From contig JAQIWT010000192.1 in NCBI GenBank assembly GCA_034696485.1, forward strand, positions 1-29,237: 29,237 bases of DNA, in the 5' to 3' direction. Under the pieces are notes generated by a model, which was not told the DNA's origin, made no database searches, and saw nothing but the letters and a program-made list of their open reading frames with translations. The stretch is from Isohypsibius dastychi (lineage: Eukaryota > Tardigrada > Eutardigrada > Parachela > Isohypsibiidae). Position 1 is the stretch's first letter, and the number at the start of each line of letters is the position of its first letter. A program made the position numbers and the translations under genes. Shown here in pieces: positions 1-10,799 of the stretch.

Positions 1-77
1 AGACAGTATGTCCGACGTGACTGACCTAAGACCATCGGACTTGTATACACCAGGGTGAAGGCCTGGGTCTGGTTATA

Positions 78-1860
78 TAGTCCTTTAGTTCTTCCTTACT
101 TCCATCGGTTGAAGGTCATACATGAGGCCTACGCAATTCGAGTTCAACTTTGAGTCTTATTACTTTTTGCAGTTTTGTCCGATTCATCAACTGATAATAA
201 TTTTGGAAAGCCCATGTGAAGCTTTAAATCGTAGCTTTTCCAGTTTTGTCAGATTATGAACCTGGACTTTGCCCGGCGGCCATTCGCGAGGCGAGCAAGC
301 GTGTGAACCCTGGTGAATTCTCAAGGTCATATCCATGGTAACAACCAGGGAGGCGCAGGGGGGGGGGAGGGGGTTGAAAGTGGTGGCTGGCCACAGAAAC
401 TACCAGGACTAGGACGGGGACAGGGACTTTATATCACTGACCGTTGGTCAGGACTTGTTATAAAGTCCTTTAGTTCTTCTAACCTTCCATCGGTTGAAGG
501 TCAAAAAATGAGGCCTACGCAATTCGAGTTCAACTTTGAGTCTTATTACTTTTTGCACTTTTTGTCCGAATCATCAATTGACAATAATGTTGGAAAGCTC
601 AAGTGAAGCTTTAACTCGTAGCGTTTTTGGTTTTGTCAGATTTTGCACCTGGACATTGCCCAGCGGCCATTTGCGAATCAGGCAATCGTGTGAACCCCGG
701 TGAATTCTCAAGGTCATATCCATGGTAACAACATTCTCATCAGTGCGAATGGGGGGGGGGGGGGTGATGAAGCCTGCACCAGAGACTTGACTTGACTAGA
801 CTGGACTTCCATATCTCTTGACCTCAGGTCAAGACTGGGTATACAAGTCCTATAGGTCCTATGAGCTTGTAAGAGGCTTACCCTTCTCCGTGGTAACAGC
901 CGAGGGTCAACGCAAAATGTCAGTCGCGAGACAATTCTGCATGAGTTACGGTTTCTCGCGACGTGGTTGAACGAGGTAGATCTGGATGGTTGCCAGATCA
1001 CCATGCCCCAGTCCATGTTAGTCAGAGAATATTGGTTTACTTAAATCGTGTTCCTCGGATTAACAGATACACAGCCTGAAGATTACCCCGATGACTGTAC
1101 GTGTTTTGGATTGCGTGAAGTTAGGGGATGATCCGATCAGTTTATAGATCATGAAGGATTCCATTTACTTGGAGCCTGTTATCGAGGGACCAGATCCGTA
1201 TACGTCTCCGCCAAATAGTTCAATCCACTTTTGCCTGTTTACTCAGTCATTCGATAGGGCGCAGAGACTTGAACTTTTTGGCGGAGACGTATGTTTCAAA
1301 ATCATGTAACTGGGCAGGCATACTCGCATTTGAACAGTTTAAGCTGCTGCATGGAAACTTTAGGATGATCTGGCAGCGAAACACACTCGGGTGTAGACTC
1401 AATGTTGGTTCTTTTGAAAGGCTGATTATTCAGGCGGGTGGGGAAGGGGGGCAGGGGGGAGGGAGAGGTGTGGGGGAGTAAGAGGTTAGAGGTAGGGGGG
1501 GGGGGGGTGTGGTGAGAAAACACCAGCTGGTCGGCTCAGCTGACTGGACTAGGACCATCGGACTTGTATATGCCAGGGTGAAGGCCTGGGTCTGGTTATA
1601 AAGTCCTTTAGTTCTTCTCACCGTCCATTGGTTGAAGGTCAAAAAGGGGGTTAACGCATTTCAAGGTCAAACTTTGAGTCTAAATAACTTTTGCAGTTTT
1701 TGTCCGATTCATCAATTGATAATTATTTTGAAGAGCCCATGTAAAGCTTAAAATTGTAGCGTTTCTAGTTTTGCCAAATCTTATTCCTGGAAGCTGCCCG
1801 GCGGTGATTTGCGGCTCAAGCAAATGTGTCAACCCCGGCCATAGACTGCCATGTTTCCAT
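78..1860 (+). repeat. three copies of a roughly 260-bp block, first two 385 bp apart
   Basis: Blocks at about 78-345, 465-730 and 1604-1860 align along their length. They share CTTTAGTTCTTC, CGGTTGAAGGTCA, CTTTGAGTCTTATTAC, a TTGTCCGATTCATCAA-type phrase, AGCTTTAAATCGTAGC and then GTGTGAACCCTGG or a close variant. The first two are offset by about 385 bp; the third is more diverged. Confidence 0.85.
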
Positions 1861-4365
1861 GGAAACGGGGGATTGGGGGGGGGGATTAGACATCTAGGAC
1901 TAGGACGGGGACAGGGACTTTATATCGCTGACCATGGGTCAGGACTGGTTATACAAGTCCTCTAGTTCTTACCACCTTATCTTTTGGGGCGACGCTCTCA
2001 ATTTCAACTCCGTGGTAACAACCAGGGTTACCTTTGTTGTGTTATAATAAGTTCTTTAGTCCTTTGCTCCTTGACGTCGGGCTTACGGTGGACTCCGTGG
2101 CTACAAGTGGGGTGAACGTGTCTATTTTGACCTTGGACAATGTCACTCATCTGGAATATAATTTAAAAACCAGCCAAAGATCGGATCCAATATCCAAAGA
2201 TATCCCCAAGTTACTCTGATTGAGATCGCCAAGTTTTGGTTCGACAGTTTGACTGAATAATGCGGAGCTGATTTAAGCCGTCATCATAAGTCTCATAGCG
2301 ACAAAAAACCGAGGCCAATCACGTAGATGTACATGAAAATGGATGAGACGGACGGACTTATTAAGTCCAGAGTGGAAGGCCTGGCTCTGGCTATAGAAGT
2401 CCTAGAAGTCTTATTGACCTCGGTGCATTTGCACAGGGTCTACGCTTTTTAGGTTTCAACTTTGGTACCACTTTTCTCATCAACTAATCAATCGATTCCA
2501 AATCTGAAAGATAATTCAGATAGCTGACGCAAAACTTCAAATCCCTGCCAAGAAAGTTTGTTTGATTCTGCTTCTGGACAACGTCCTATCGATTCATGCA
2601 AAGCGAGCAAAAGTGTTAACCCTGGCCATTAACTTCCATTTTTCCATGGAAACGGGGTGGAGGACGGGGGTCAAGAAATTCTATTGCCTCGGAACACAAT
2701 TTGACGGGACGGAGACTTCTATATCACTGATCATTGGTCAGGACTGGTTATAATAAGTCCTATAGTCCCAGAGTCCTTGTCGTCGGGTTAACGGTGGGCT
2801 CCGTGATAACAGCTGGGGTTCACGTGTATATCGTGACCTTGGACAATGTCAATTATCTGAAATGTGTTTTAAAAATCAGCCAAAGGTCGGATCGAATATC
2901 CGAAGATATCTTCAAGTCTCTCTGATAGAGATTATAAAGTTTTGGTTCGACAGTTTGACTAGATAATGCGGAGCTGATTCAAGCCGTCATAATAAGTCTC
3001 ATAGCGACAAAAAACCGAGGCCAATCACGTAGGTGTACATGAAAATGGATGAGACGGACGGACTTATTAAGTCCAGAGTGGAAGGCCTGGCTCTGGTTAT
3101 AGAAGTCCTAGAAGTCTCATTGACCTTGGTGCATTTGCACAGGGTCTACGCTTTTTTGGTTTCAACTTTGGTACAAGTTTTCTATGCAACGATTCATTTG
3201 ATTCCAATTCTGAAAAGTGATTCGGATAGCTGACGCAAAACTGTAAATCCCTGCCAAAACAAATTGTCTGATTCGGCTTCTGGACAACGTCCTGTCGCTT
3301 CATGCAAGGCGAGCAAATGTGTTAACCCTGGCCATAGACTTCCATGTTTCCATGGAAACGGAGTATTAGGGGGAAGGGGGAGGTGGGGGGGGGGGAGAGA
3401 TTAAATTGCCCCGGAACAGAATTCGACGGGACTGGGACTTCTATATCACTGACCATTGGTCAGGACTGGTTATACAAGTCCTATAGTGACTCTATCCCTT
3501 CAACCGAGGGTCAACACTCTCAAGGTCAAATCCGTGGTAACAGCCAGGGTTACCTATGTTGTACGTCCGTAGGCCGTGACCTTGAACCGGGAGTTAACGG
3601 TGTAAAAATACACTGTAGGGATAACGCAAGTTCATCCAAGACTGATGAACAATTGGACGTTGCCAGGGGGTTGGTCAGTATGCACTTTCAATCAGTTGGT
3701 GTTTGTTGTGGCGTCAAAATAATCTCCCATGATGTCATCTGATTGTTTATGGAAAGTGACCGTGGCTTGTGTTTGTATGAGAATCAGGTAGACCAGAGAG
3801 ATCTAGGACTGGGAACTGGGAAATCACACCAGCGTGTAGGCTCTTGCACGGGATCTCTAGCGTAACTGACAATGCCACATACTTGGGTGTGGGCTCAGAG
3901 ACACCCGTGTGAGGGAAAATGTGGCCGTTTGACAATACAGCGCAGTATAGTGTCGGGACACAGTGAGACGGACAAATCAGGGTTTACGTTGTTCTCATTT
4001 GACCTTGAAATTTTGCTGTGAAGGATATTAGTTGTTGTGGAAACATGAAAGTACAGTGTTCACGTTCTGTTGTTCTCGAACTGAAATATTATATGATCCT
4101 ATATAAGATTCCTTTTAAATATCATGAACTGGAAGATACGTGGACTTTTATATTTCGCTGAACTGGTTAAACAAGTCCTTTAGTTCTTACTACCTTATCT
4201 TTTGGGGCGACGCTCTCAAGGTCGACTCCGTGGTAACAACCGGGGTTACCCATGTTGTACGTCCGTAGACCGTGACCTTGAACCGAGGGTTATCGGTTCG
4301 AAAATACAGTGTGGGGCTAACGTCAGGGGGTTGGGTAATAACGGGAAGGGGGGAGGGGGGTGGTG
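358..4365 (+). repeat. poly-G tracts, always on the plus strand
   Basis: Long G-runs occur at about 358-373, 751-764 (14 G), 1431-1507 (ending in 13 G), 1875-1884, 3370-3395 and 4344-4361. Several follow the same landmark (CATGGAAACGG) in each repeat copy, so they belong to the repeat. None is found as a C-run within the array; a single C-run lies far away at 22246-22257. Confidence 0.85.
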
Positions 4366-4830
4366 ACAAAACACCAGCTGGTCGGCTTAGCTGACTGGAC
4401 TAGACTGGACTAGGACCATCGGACTTGTATATGCCAGGACAAAGGCCTGGGTCTGGTTATTATAAGTCCTATAGTCCTAGAGTCCTTGTCGTCGGGTTAA
4501 CGGTGGACTCCGTGGTAACAAGCAGGGTTAACGTGTCTGTTTTGACCTTGGACAATGTCACTCAACTGGAATGAGATTTAAAAATCAGCCAAAGATCGGA
4601 GTCAATAAACAAAGATATCCTTAAATAGCTCTGACTGAGACCACCAAGTTTTGGTCCAACAGTTTGACCAGATAATGCGGGGGTGATTCAAGCCGTTATA
4701 GTAAGTCCCATAGCGACAACAAACTGAGGCTAAACACGTAGATGTCCATGAAAATGGCTCGTGGATGAGACGGACGGACTTATTAAATCCAGGGTGTAAG
4801 GCCTGGCTCTGGTGATACAAGTCCTATAGT
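420..4830. repeat. family of short imperfect palindromes, GGACTT...AAGTCC
   Basis: A roughly 50-bp core is present many times: a GGACTT arm, TATA, CTGACCATTGGTCAG or a GCCTGG-containing centre, TATA again, then AAGTCC. Examples lie at about 425-470, 1915-1965, 2710-2755, 3435-3485 and 4145-4180. The variant with the GAAGGCCTGG centre lies at about 45-95, 1558-1607, 2358-2405, 3060-3108, 4420-4470 and 4772-4825. Each could fold into a hairpin. The constant distance to neighbouring blocks shows that they are part of the larger repeat unit. Confidence 0.75.
1815..3370 (+). repeat. tandem 706-bp repeat unit, with a further copy at 4395-4870
   Basis: Landmarks recur at nearly constant spacing. 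The phrase TTGGACAATGTCA lies at about 2131, 2838 and 4548. The phrase CATAGCGACAA lies at about 2294, 3000 and 4709. TTTCCATGGAAACGG occurs near 1854, 2642 and 3347. The offset between the first two copies is 706-707 bp. The 4.4-4.9 kb copy is offset by about 1709 bp from the second. Between landmarks, long stretches such as 2234-2440 and 2938-3150 are nearly identical, so this part was duplicated more recently than the rest. Confidence 0.85.
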
Positions 4831-5170
4831 TCTTACTAGCTTGTATCGGGTTGACGCTTTTGCATGTAAAACGGCTCAGGGTTGACGCTCGATACAGTGT
4901 TTCTGTTGACAAGGTTGAACCAAGGTCGACTCCGTGGTAACAACCGTGGTAACAACCAGGGTTCATGGTGTAAAAATACGATCAGCGAGGTTCACAGCAT
5001 GAACGCGTGTATAAGACAGTATGTCTGACGTGACTGACATAAGACCATCGGACTTGTATACACCAGGGTGAAGGCCTGGGTCTGGTTGTGGTCGTCCTAC
5101 CGTAAGGGTAAGCTCCCCTCTGATTAACGCTTTTTGAAGGTCATATACAAAGTAACAAGCCGGGGCTCAC

Positions 5171-6035
5171 GGGAACAATGTCAAACCCTTTCAACCTTCA
5201 ATTTAATCTTCAGTTATCCGTTTCCAACCTCGAAACGGTTAACTTATTAGTCACAAGATTTTTGGATCGATATAATATTGGAAACGAGTACTTCTTGGAC
5301 GACTATTCATTCTGGTGAAGCCTGAAATCTGGCAAAAACCGTAAGGCTTGATTTGTCGAGTGCCGTTTTCTAGAAAATCAACGGATCACGTTGCAGGCTC
5401 AGCAGAGAGCTCATTCAAATTTCCATGGTAAAATAGTAGCTTCCTACTGGTGGATTGGCGTAACTAGCTTGCTTTCTCTTCCAAAACGTGAAAAATGCAG
5501 GGTCACCAGCAAAAAAACTCGCCAAAATTGCTCCAAATACCATTTTCGCAATTCACATTGGAATCAAACAAGAGAGCGTTCATTTTGAGGAGCGTGATGG
5601 GATCTACAACCTGATGTAAGCATCAACAGTTTCATACGTAAGTTTTTCTGATTTGGTCGGAAATATAGTTCCATTGGATTTTCAGTGGAGATTACTGGAT
5701 TCCAAGGTCGCAGTCATGGAATTTCAATAATTCCACTCAGCAACAGTAAGGGCCAGAGAAGGTACGCGACCTACGGGCGCGAGTTCGTAAGAAGTTTTCG
5801 AATTATTTCGACTGAAAAACAGAAGATTTACGGAGAACAAAGGTGTGAGATACTGTAACGTTAACTTATTCGCCCAGTACGAGAACTGCCGAGAAGAAAG
5901 GGTCACTGTGTTTGATGAAATTTTTCTCGACCGGAAGTGGTTTGTTTTGTTACTCTCATACTTCTGTATCAATGGAATGTTCTTTAATATTTATAAACCA
6001 AAAATCAACCGGATAAAAATATCTGAAACAAAATA
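5171..6035. other. no recognisable gene
   Basis: Ordinary-looking single-copy sequence follows the repeat array. ORFs of 60-80 codons occur on both strands (for example 5391-5588 plus, 5724-5972 minus) but show no motif, no low-complexity signature and no continuation in neighbouring frames. I see nothing else here. Confidence 0.5.
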
Positions 6036-6830
6036 AAGGGGAAAAACAAAACGGTCATCCAGACTGTGAAATGAAATTATTATAAAATATCATTTCAACT
6101 CCTCGCCCAGCAATGCCTGTGCGTGCTCGACTTGTAATTGTTTGACTTCTGGCGGGTGGAAAACCGGATAAACCTCAAACGCCAAATCAAATTCCTAAAT
6201 TTTCTCTGATCACAGATTTTATAGCTCATTTCCTTGGTTGATACCAATACTTGATTCGCGACGTCAGAAATTTCACCACAATGTCAAATTTCTTCAAAAT
6301 TCCAATTTGAAATTTGCAAACTGGTATAACTTACAAAAAAAGGAAATTTCCCACTCAATGTTTCACAGCTATGTGTAGTTTTGCATTCGCTATCGAATGA
6401 AATAAAAAGTTTGCAAAATTCAGAATATGCAATGGTTTTATTTTGCATTCGATGTTTCGAATCTGTCCCATAGTGAATCGACTGTGGAGAAGAGCAGCAA
6501 CAGAGAAAGCGCCGTCCACTACATTCAGTGAGGCCCTCTGAAGACCAAGTGTTTCTTGTCCTTAAACCACACCCTACGTGACAGAACACATCTTGTGCAA
6601 GCGCGCATTTTTTAGTTTTGAACAAGGTCCTTGCATGCGATGTGAAAATTCGAGCGTTGTTACCATCGGTTAGTGAAACGAATATCTTTCACCGTGTAAC
6701 AATATTTAGAACAGAACAAGGGAAAAACAAAACGGTCTTCCAGACTTTGAAATGAAATAAATTTTAAAGATCAGTTAATCTTATCGTCCAGCAATGCCGC
6801 AATGCCTGTGCGTGCTCGACTTCACAATAC
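6036..6830 (+). repeat. 100-bp direct duplication (6036-6137 and 6718-6830)
   Basis: Both copies share GGGAAAAACAAAACGGTC, CCAGACT, TGAAATGAAAT and the right end AATGCCTGTGCGTGCTCGAC. They are about 680 bp apart. The right copy overlaps the decayed minus-strand polymerase (where it reads YCEVEHAQALRHC), so the left copy is probably a displaced duplicate of polymerase sequence. The stretch between them (6138-6717) contains a 113-codon minus-strand ORF (6284-6625) without recognisable motifs. Confidence 0.7.
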
Positions 6831-9000
6831 CGGACAACTATAAAGTTTCGGCGAGCTGCCCTTTCCAACAGGATGCGTCGACAGTGCTGAACGAGGAAGA
6901 GGAAAACGAATGTGGCATTCAGCGAGCCAAAGATGCCGACGTCGATCCAAATTCGATCTGCAATGCTGAGGGTGTCAAAATCACCCATCAGAACACTTTT
7001 CTGACTGTTGCAATGATCGTTATATGCTGGGGCTCTAGTAGTGTTGACGGTATAGGGTGCCTTTTGAGCCGAGGAAACATTCGAAGTCCTCCGGGGTGGC
7101 TTGTGTTGGTGTTCGGTTCTCGCAACCCTACTCGAGGGAAATTAAGGTGGCCGGGAGCTCTTCCAGTCGATCCTAAAAACCTGCTGACTCCATACTCAGC
7201 TCCGCCAACACGGCTCACTCAACATAATCAAAAATATGAAAAAAAAATAAAGAATCACCTGTTGCAATTGAGTGTGCGACAGTCCAGCAGTCTCCAGGTG
7301 CGTTACCTAGTATAGAAATCAGGTGAATGAAAAGTACCGAAATTAGCCATTTCTACTATGGATACCCCTGATTCAAGCGAATTAAGTTATTCGCCGAAAT
7401 ACTCGCCCAGGCCAAGATCCGGCGCACCAGGTTGTCGAATGTAATACAAGGTGTCCTGAAATAATATATGTTACTTGAGACAGAAGTCAATGTAGATTTC
7501 TCGCACGCTGACCTTTTGAAATGGGTGAACTACGTGTGGCTTGCTACATTGGGGCAACTGTGCCACACCGTGGAAATTCAAAGCATGTTCCGGTGGCGGA
7601 ATCTCTAACGTCCAGTGTTCACCTCGCATCTCTGATCTCTCTGTCGATGCTACCATTTTCCTCATACTCGATTGAACGCAACCATTTTTCTTAACCAATC
7701 GAGCCTTTTCAACCATTTGCATGGCTCTGCGGTGCGACAAGACAGATTTGGTTGGGTTTCTAGAATTTCGGCTCTCCAGAGTTAGTTGCAAATTCCAGCT
7801 ATTGTTAGATCAGTTCAAAACGGGCACCCCCTCCAGTTATCAAAATGGATGAGTCAAGAAATTTCTCACATGCTTGGTGCAATACCAGGACGTGGTTGAC
7901 GCAGTAACTACGGGAAAGTTGTTTCAGGTACTCCAATGTGTTAATCGACAGATACTCGCTCAATAAATTCCTTGTTAGAATCAAATGGATCGTTTTCTCT
8001 TCGACGCGTTTTCTTGTACCATTTGTTGAAAGCCTCACGTTTTGAATTCGATAAGGTTGAAGTCATGGGAGGCTTTCGAAGGCAAAGGAGCTGCTGTATT
8101 TCAGTACTCTGTTATGTTGATTGAGAGCGGGAATTCCAATTTCGAAATCGGCACTTCGTAATTCTTGCCGTTGAGGGATGCAGGCACAAAACTGAGCCAT
8201 TCTTTTAAACTTAATAATGTCGGGCGTGAATAGAGTATTGCCCATCTGGCTCACTGGGAACATATTTTGCGCTGCGGAATATCGAGTTGCAGTAGTTTCG
8301 ATTCGTTGAGAATCACTCTAGCGACAATAACATTTTTTATGAGATGTTTCGAGATCGAATATTCATTGAAACTCTATACAATGCTATGTTTCAGGTAAAA
8401 ACAACTCATCAATTCACGTTGAGATTATAAGCAATCACAATTACAGTGTAGTCCGAAAACCGAGGTTGAAATATGGAATTGCACTGTTCCTCGGTGATAT
8501 TTTACTCAGCCCGGGAATCTCGTCAGTGTCTGCAAATTCATGAATTTTGCCGTCTACTCAAATGACCACCAGATTTGAATGGAATATGTCGTCCTCATGG
8601 CAGGTAATTTCGTGATCAAAGTACATTCCCTTGCTATTGCTAGCCCGGTGATAATCTTCTTAGGCCACTTTCACTGGTTTGATGAAACACCGTTGACTAT
8701 CAGCAGGAACAGGAAATGTGCAGCAAGTCGCACAAAAAACTTCGGCACATAGATGTGTTTGGTTGTATTTCTCAGGCGAAACAAATCTGTAACAACTCCT
8801 GCACGCGAAAACCAGCTCGCTTAAAACTCTGCATGCATCGGTTGCCTTCGTTGTTCATCGAAGCACTCCTGCCTATACTGTTTCCGAATGCATTTGTCGC
8901 ACTTGATACGCTTACATCTCGCTGACAAGAAGTTCATTCAAAACATTGTTTGCATGTGGACTGGCACCGGTGACTGATCTTGTGATCGTAATGAGGTGAG
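6760..9000 (-). pseudogene. decayed protein-primed DNA polymerase B, element 1
   Basis: This is the remnant of a Polinton-type replicative polymerase. Reading 9000 to 6760, the pieces fall in the family order but in changing frames. A zinc-finger block comes first: SHRCQSTCKQCFE (about 8985-8945), IKCDKCIRK...ECF (about 8910-8855), and HLCAEVFCATCC with a following RCF (about 8785-8690). Exonuclease motif I reads YFDHEIT (about 8625-8604), followed by SNLVVI and GKIHEF. An exonuclease III-like piece reads SYCVNHVLVL (about 7914-7885), with His where the family has the catalytic Asp. Then follow FEFPRCG and a stretch ending at 7471. Below 7471 the match is weaker: PRVGLREPNTNT near 7110, IDVGIFG / LAECHI near 6900, and YCEVEHAQALRHC near 6800. 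Motifs B and C were not found. Many stops and frame changes make it non-functional. The N-terminal half is a confident call; the part below 7.4 kb is tentative. Confidence 0.8.
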
Positions 9001-9327
9001 AGCAGTAGAAACAATAGCAACAAGAGTTGAACCACCCTGGTACACTGTTGAGAACGTTTGAAATGTGAACCGTGGAGGAGGAGGTTGATAGACTTTCCTT
9101 CAAACGGGCTCGCATAAACAAAACGTTCAGTGGGTATCACAAGGATTCGGTGTTCACTAAAAACTTCCAAACGCGCAACGAAAGACTTGCCTGTCTTATC
9201 AGATCGAATCGCTTCTGCTTTTTTCCGCCCATGTACATTGTTTTAAATTTCTCTTCGAAAACATCAACTTAAATCTTCGCCGTTCCTTTTTCACCATTTG
9301 TGCTGCATTAAAACTCCAAGTAAGTAA

Positions 9328-10790
9328 GATGAAAACCATGGTTACCGTGTCTGATCAACAGGGTACCAAAGATGGCGTTAGCTACGCACCGGGGGTCACG
9401 GACACGCTCGAGGTGGAGGGGGCACGGTCCGACACTAGAAACAGCGTCAACCCTCACGAAAAGATAACAAACACACTCGAGGTGGATCCAAATCCGACGA
9501 CAGCGTAATACCTGCTCAGGAGAAACCAAGCATCGTTCTTCCTATCCGGAACGGTAGTGTACTCAAGTGACGAGTTCGCTCTGGTCGAAGAGCTCGATGG
9601 GATGGACGGAAAGGAGGAGATGTGGCTTCCGTCAAAGGGCAATTATGAAAAACTGACCTGTGAATGCCCAAGAAGAAGATCAACCCTGAAACACCCTCCA
9701 GTTTTAACTCCTAGATCAGTGCATCTAAAGAACATCGCATATGATCGACACCGGGCATGCTGTCTCAGTTCGCCAACAACTGCGTGCCTTGAGTATTTGA
9801 GAGATTGACAAACAAATTGCTAAGATGCAGGTTGTAGGAGTCATCTCACCCTGCCTGAATTCCGACTTGATCAGCTTGACTTAATTGACTTAATTGTGGC
9901 GGGAGAGAGCGATGGCACGTGTCGAATCGCGATCGACTATCGCATTCTTGATGAACGTACAGTCGAGGACGCTTATACCATCGGAAATATACAGAACCAA
10001 CTGGACTCTTTGTATAGGAGTGGGTTGTACAGCATAAACCTTTTCTGGGAATACTGGCACATCGAGGTAGAACCGAGTAACCGTCCAAAGACAGCGTTCA
10101 TAATTCCAGGAAAGCCAAGTGGGGTATATGTACAATCGCATGCTTTTGTGAGTTAGTAACGGTCCGGCAATTTTCGCTCGCATTATCGATCGCATGTTTA
10201 ATGATATCAAAATGAACTATGTGCTGCCCTATACGGATTATCTATAAGGTTTCACTTAAAACTTCCTCATCCATCTGCAGCACCTTGCCGAAGCGCTCAG
10301 AAGAATCTAGCTGTTAGGGCTGAAGCTTAAACTCTGGAAGTGTCACTTCGCTATGGTAAAAGTTATGTTTGTGGACCACGAGATTAGCAAGGATGGGATG
10401 TGCCCAAAAAAGGCCAAAGTCGCTGCTGTCGAACGCTCTATAACACTCGACTCTCTGAAAAGCCTGCGTTTTTTCTTGGAGTTCGCGTCTCATGACCGAC
10501 GCTTCAGGTTATCTACAGTTCGAAAAACGACGGGAAAAGCATACCCTCATTTACCAACCATAATTGTCACGGCGAGAGGTCGATCGCAAATTTTGAGTAT
10601 TACTTATGAATTCCGTGGAGGAACCTGGCACGACCTCCTTCCGTCTGCAATTCAACCTGACCTTCAGTTTAATGATCGACCACGGCGGACGGTATTTTCC
10701 CGTGCATACCGACCCGCACAATGTCGACCTATTTCAACTAGTAGGAGAACTCAAGGGTCTCAACACAGAAGAGGACAAAAACTAAGTAGG
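9328..10790 (+). pseudogene. Ty3/gypsy-type reverse transcriptase remnant
   Basis: The core at 9896-10156 contains CRIAIDYRILDERTVEDAY and then DSLYRSGLYSINLFWEYWHI...KTAFI. This is the palm of a gypsy pol (family pattern: R-DYR-LN, LDL-GY-Q, TAF). A different frame gives GPAIFARIIDRMF and then PYTDYL at about 10160-10246, where YxDD is expected. The frame at 10353-10793 gives VKVMFVDHEISKDG and SLKSLRFFLEFASHDRRF, the connection region after the thumb. Upstream, IAKMQVVGVISP near 9820 matches the segment before the fingers. The motif A Asp (LDL now NLF) and the second Asp of YxDD are both lost, and stops or frame changes occur throughout, so it is dead. A fairly open upstream stretch (9328-9808, one TAA at 9508) may belong to the same polyprotein. 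No integrase, RNase H or LTR was recognised. Confidence 0.85.
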
Positions 10791-10799
10791 TGAAACTGA

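Larger units (their letters stand above)
1..5170. repeat. composite array of diverged direct and inverted repeats
   Basis: The first 5 kb is built from re-shuffled, diverged repeat blocks and contains no ORF that I consider real. The opening block (1-75) returns at 5014-5090, and related versions occur at 1545-1620 and 4400-4475. Shared phrases include CCATCGGACTTGTATA, GTGAAGGCCTGGGTCTGG, TCCATGGTAACAACC and GTTTCCATGGAAACGG. Copies differ by substitutions, indels and variable G-runs, so the array is old. Two longer period lengths (about 385 and 706 bp) are listed separately. The short ORFs inside are repeat translations that recur from copy to copy. I cannot tell whether this is host satellite-like DNA or the terminal repeat of a mobile element. 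Confidence 0.9.

Noticed and set aside
313-3742. Many 60-130 codon ORFs in the repeat array
   Set aside because: They repeat from copy to copy with the DNA repeats, include translated poly-G, and have no independent protein features.
1-5170. CRISPR-like array
   Set aside because: Repeats are long, diverged and irregular, with no constant-length spacers or cas genes, in eukaryotic context.
6284-6625. 113-codon minus-strand ORF as the polymerase C-terminus
   Set aside because: It lies in the right place, but I could not match motif B, motif C or K-x-Y within it.
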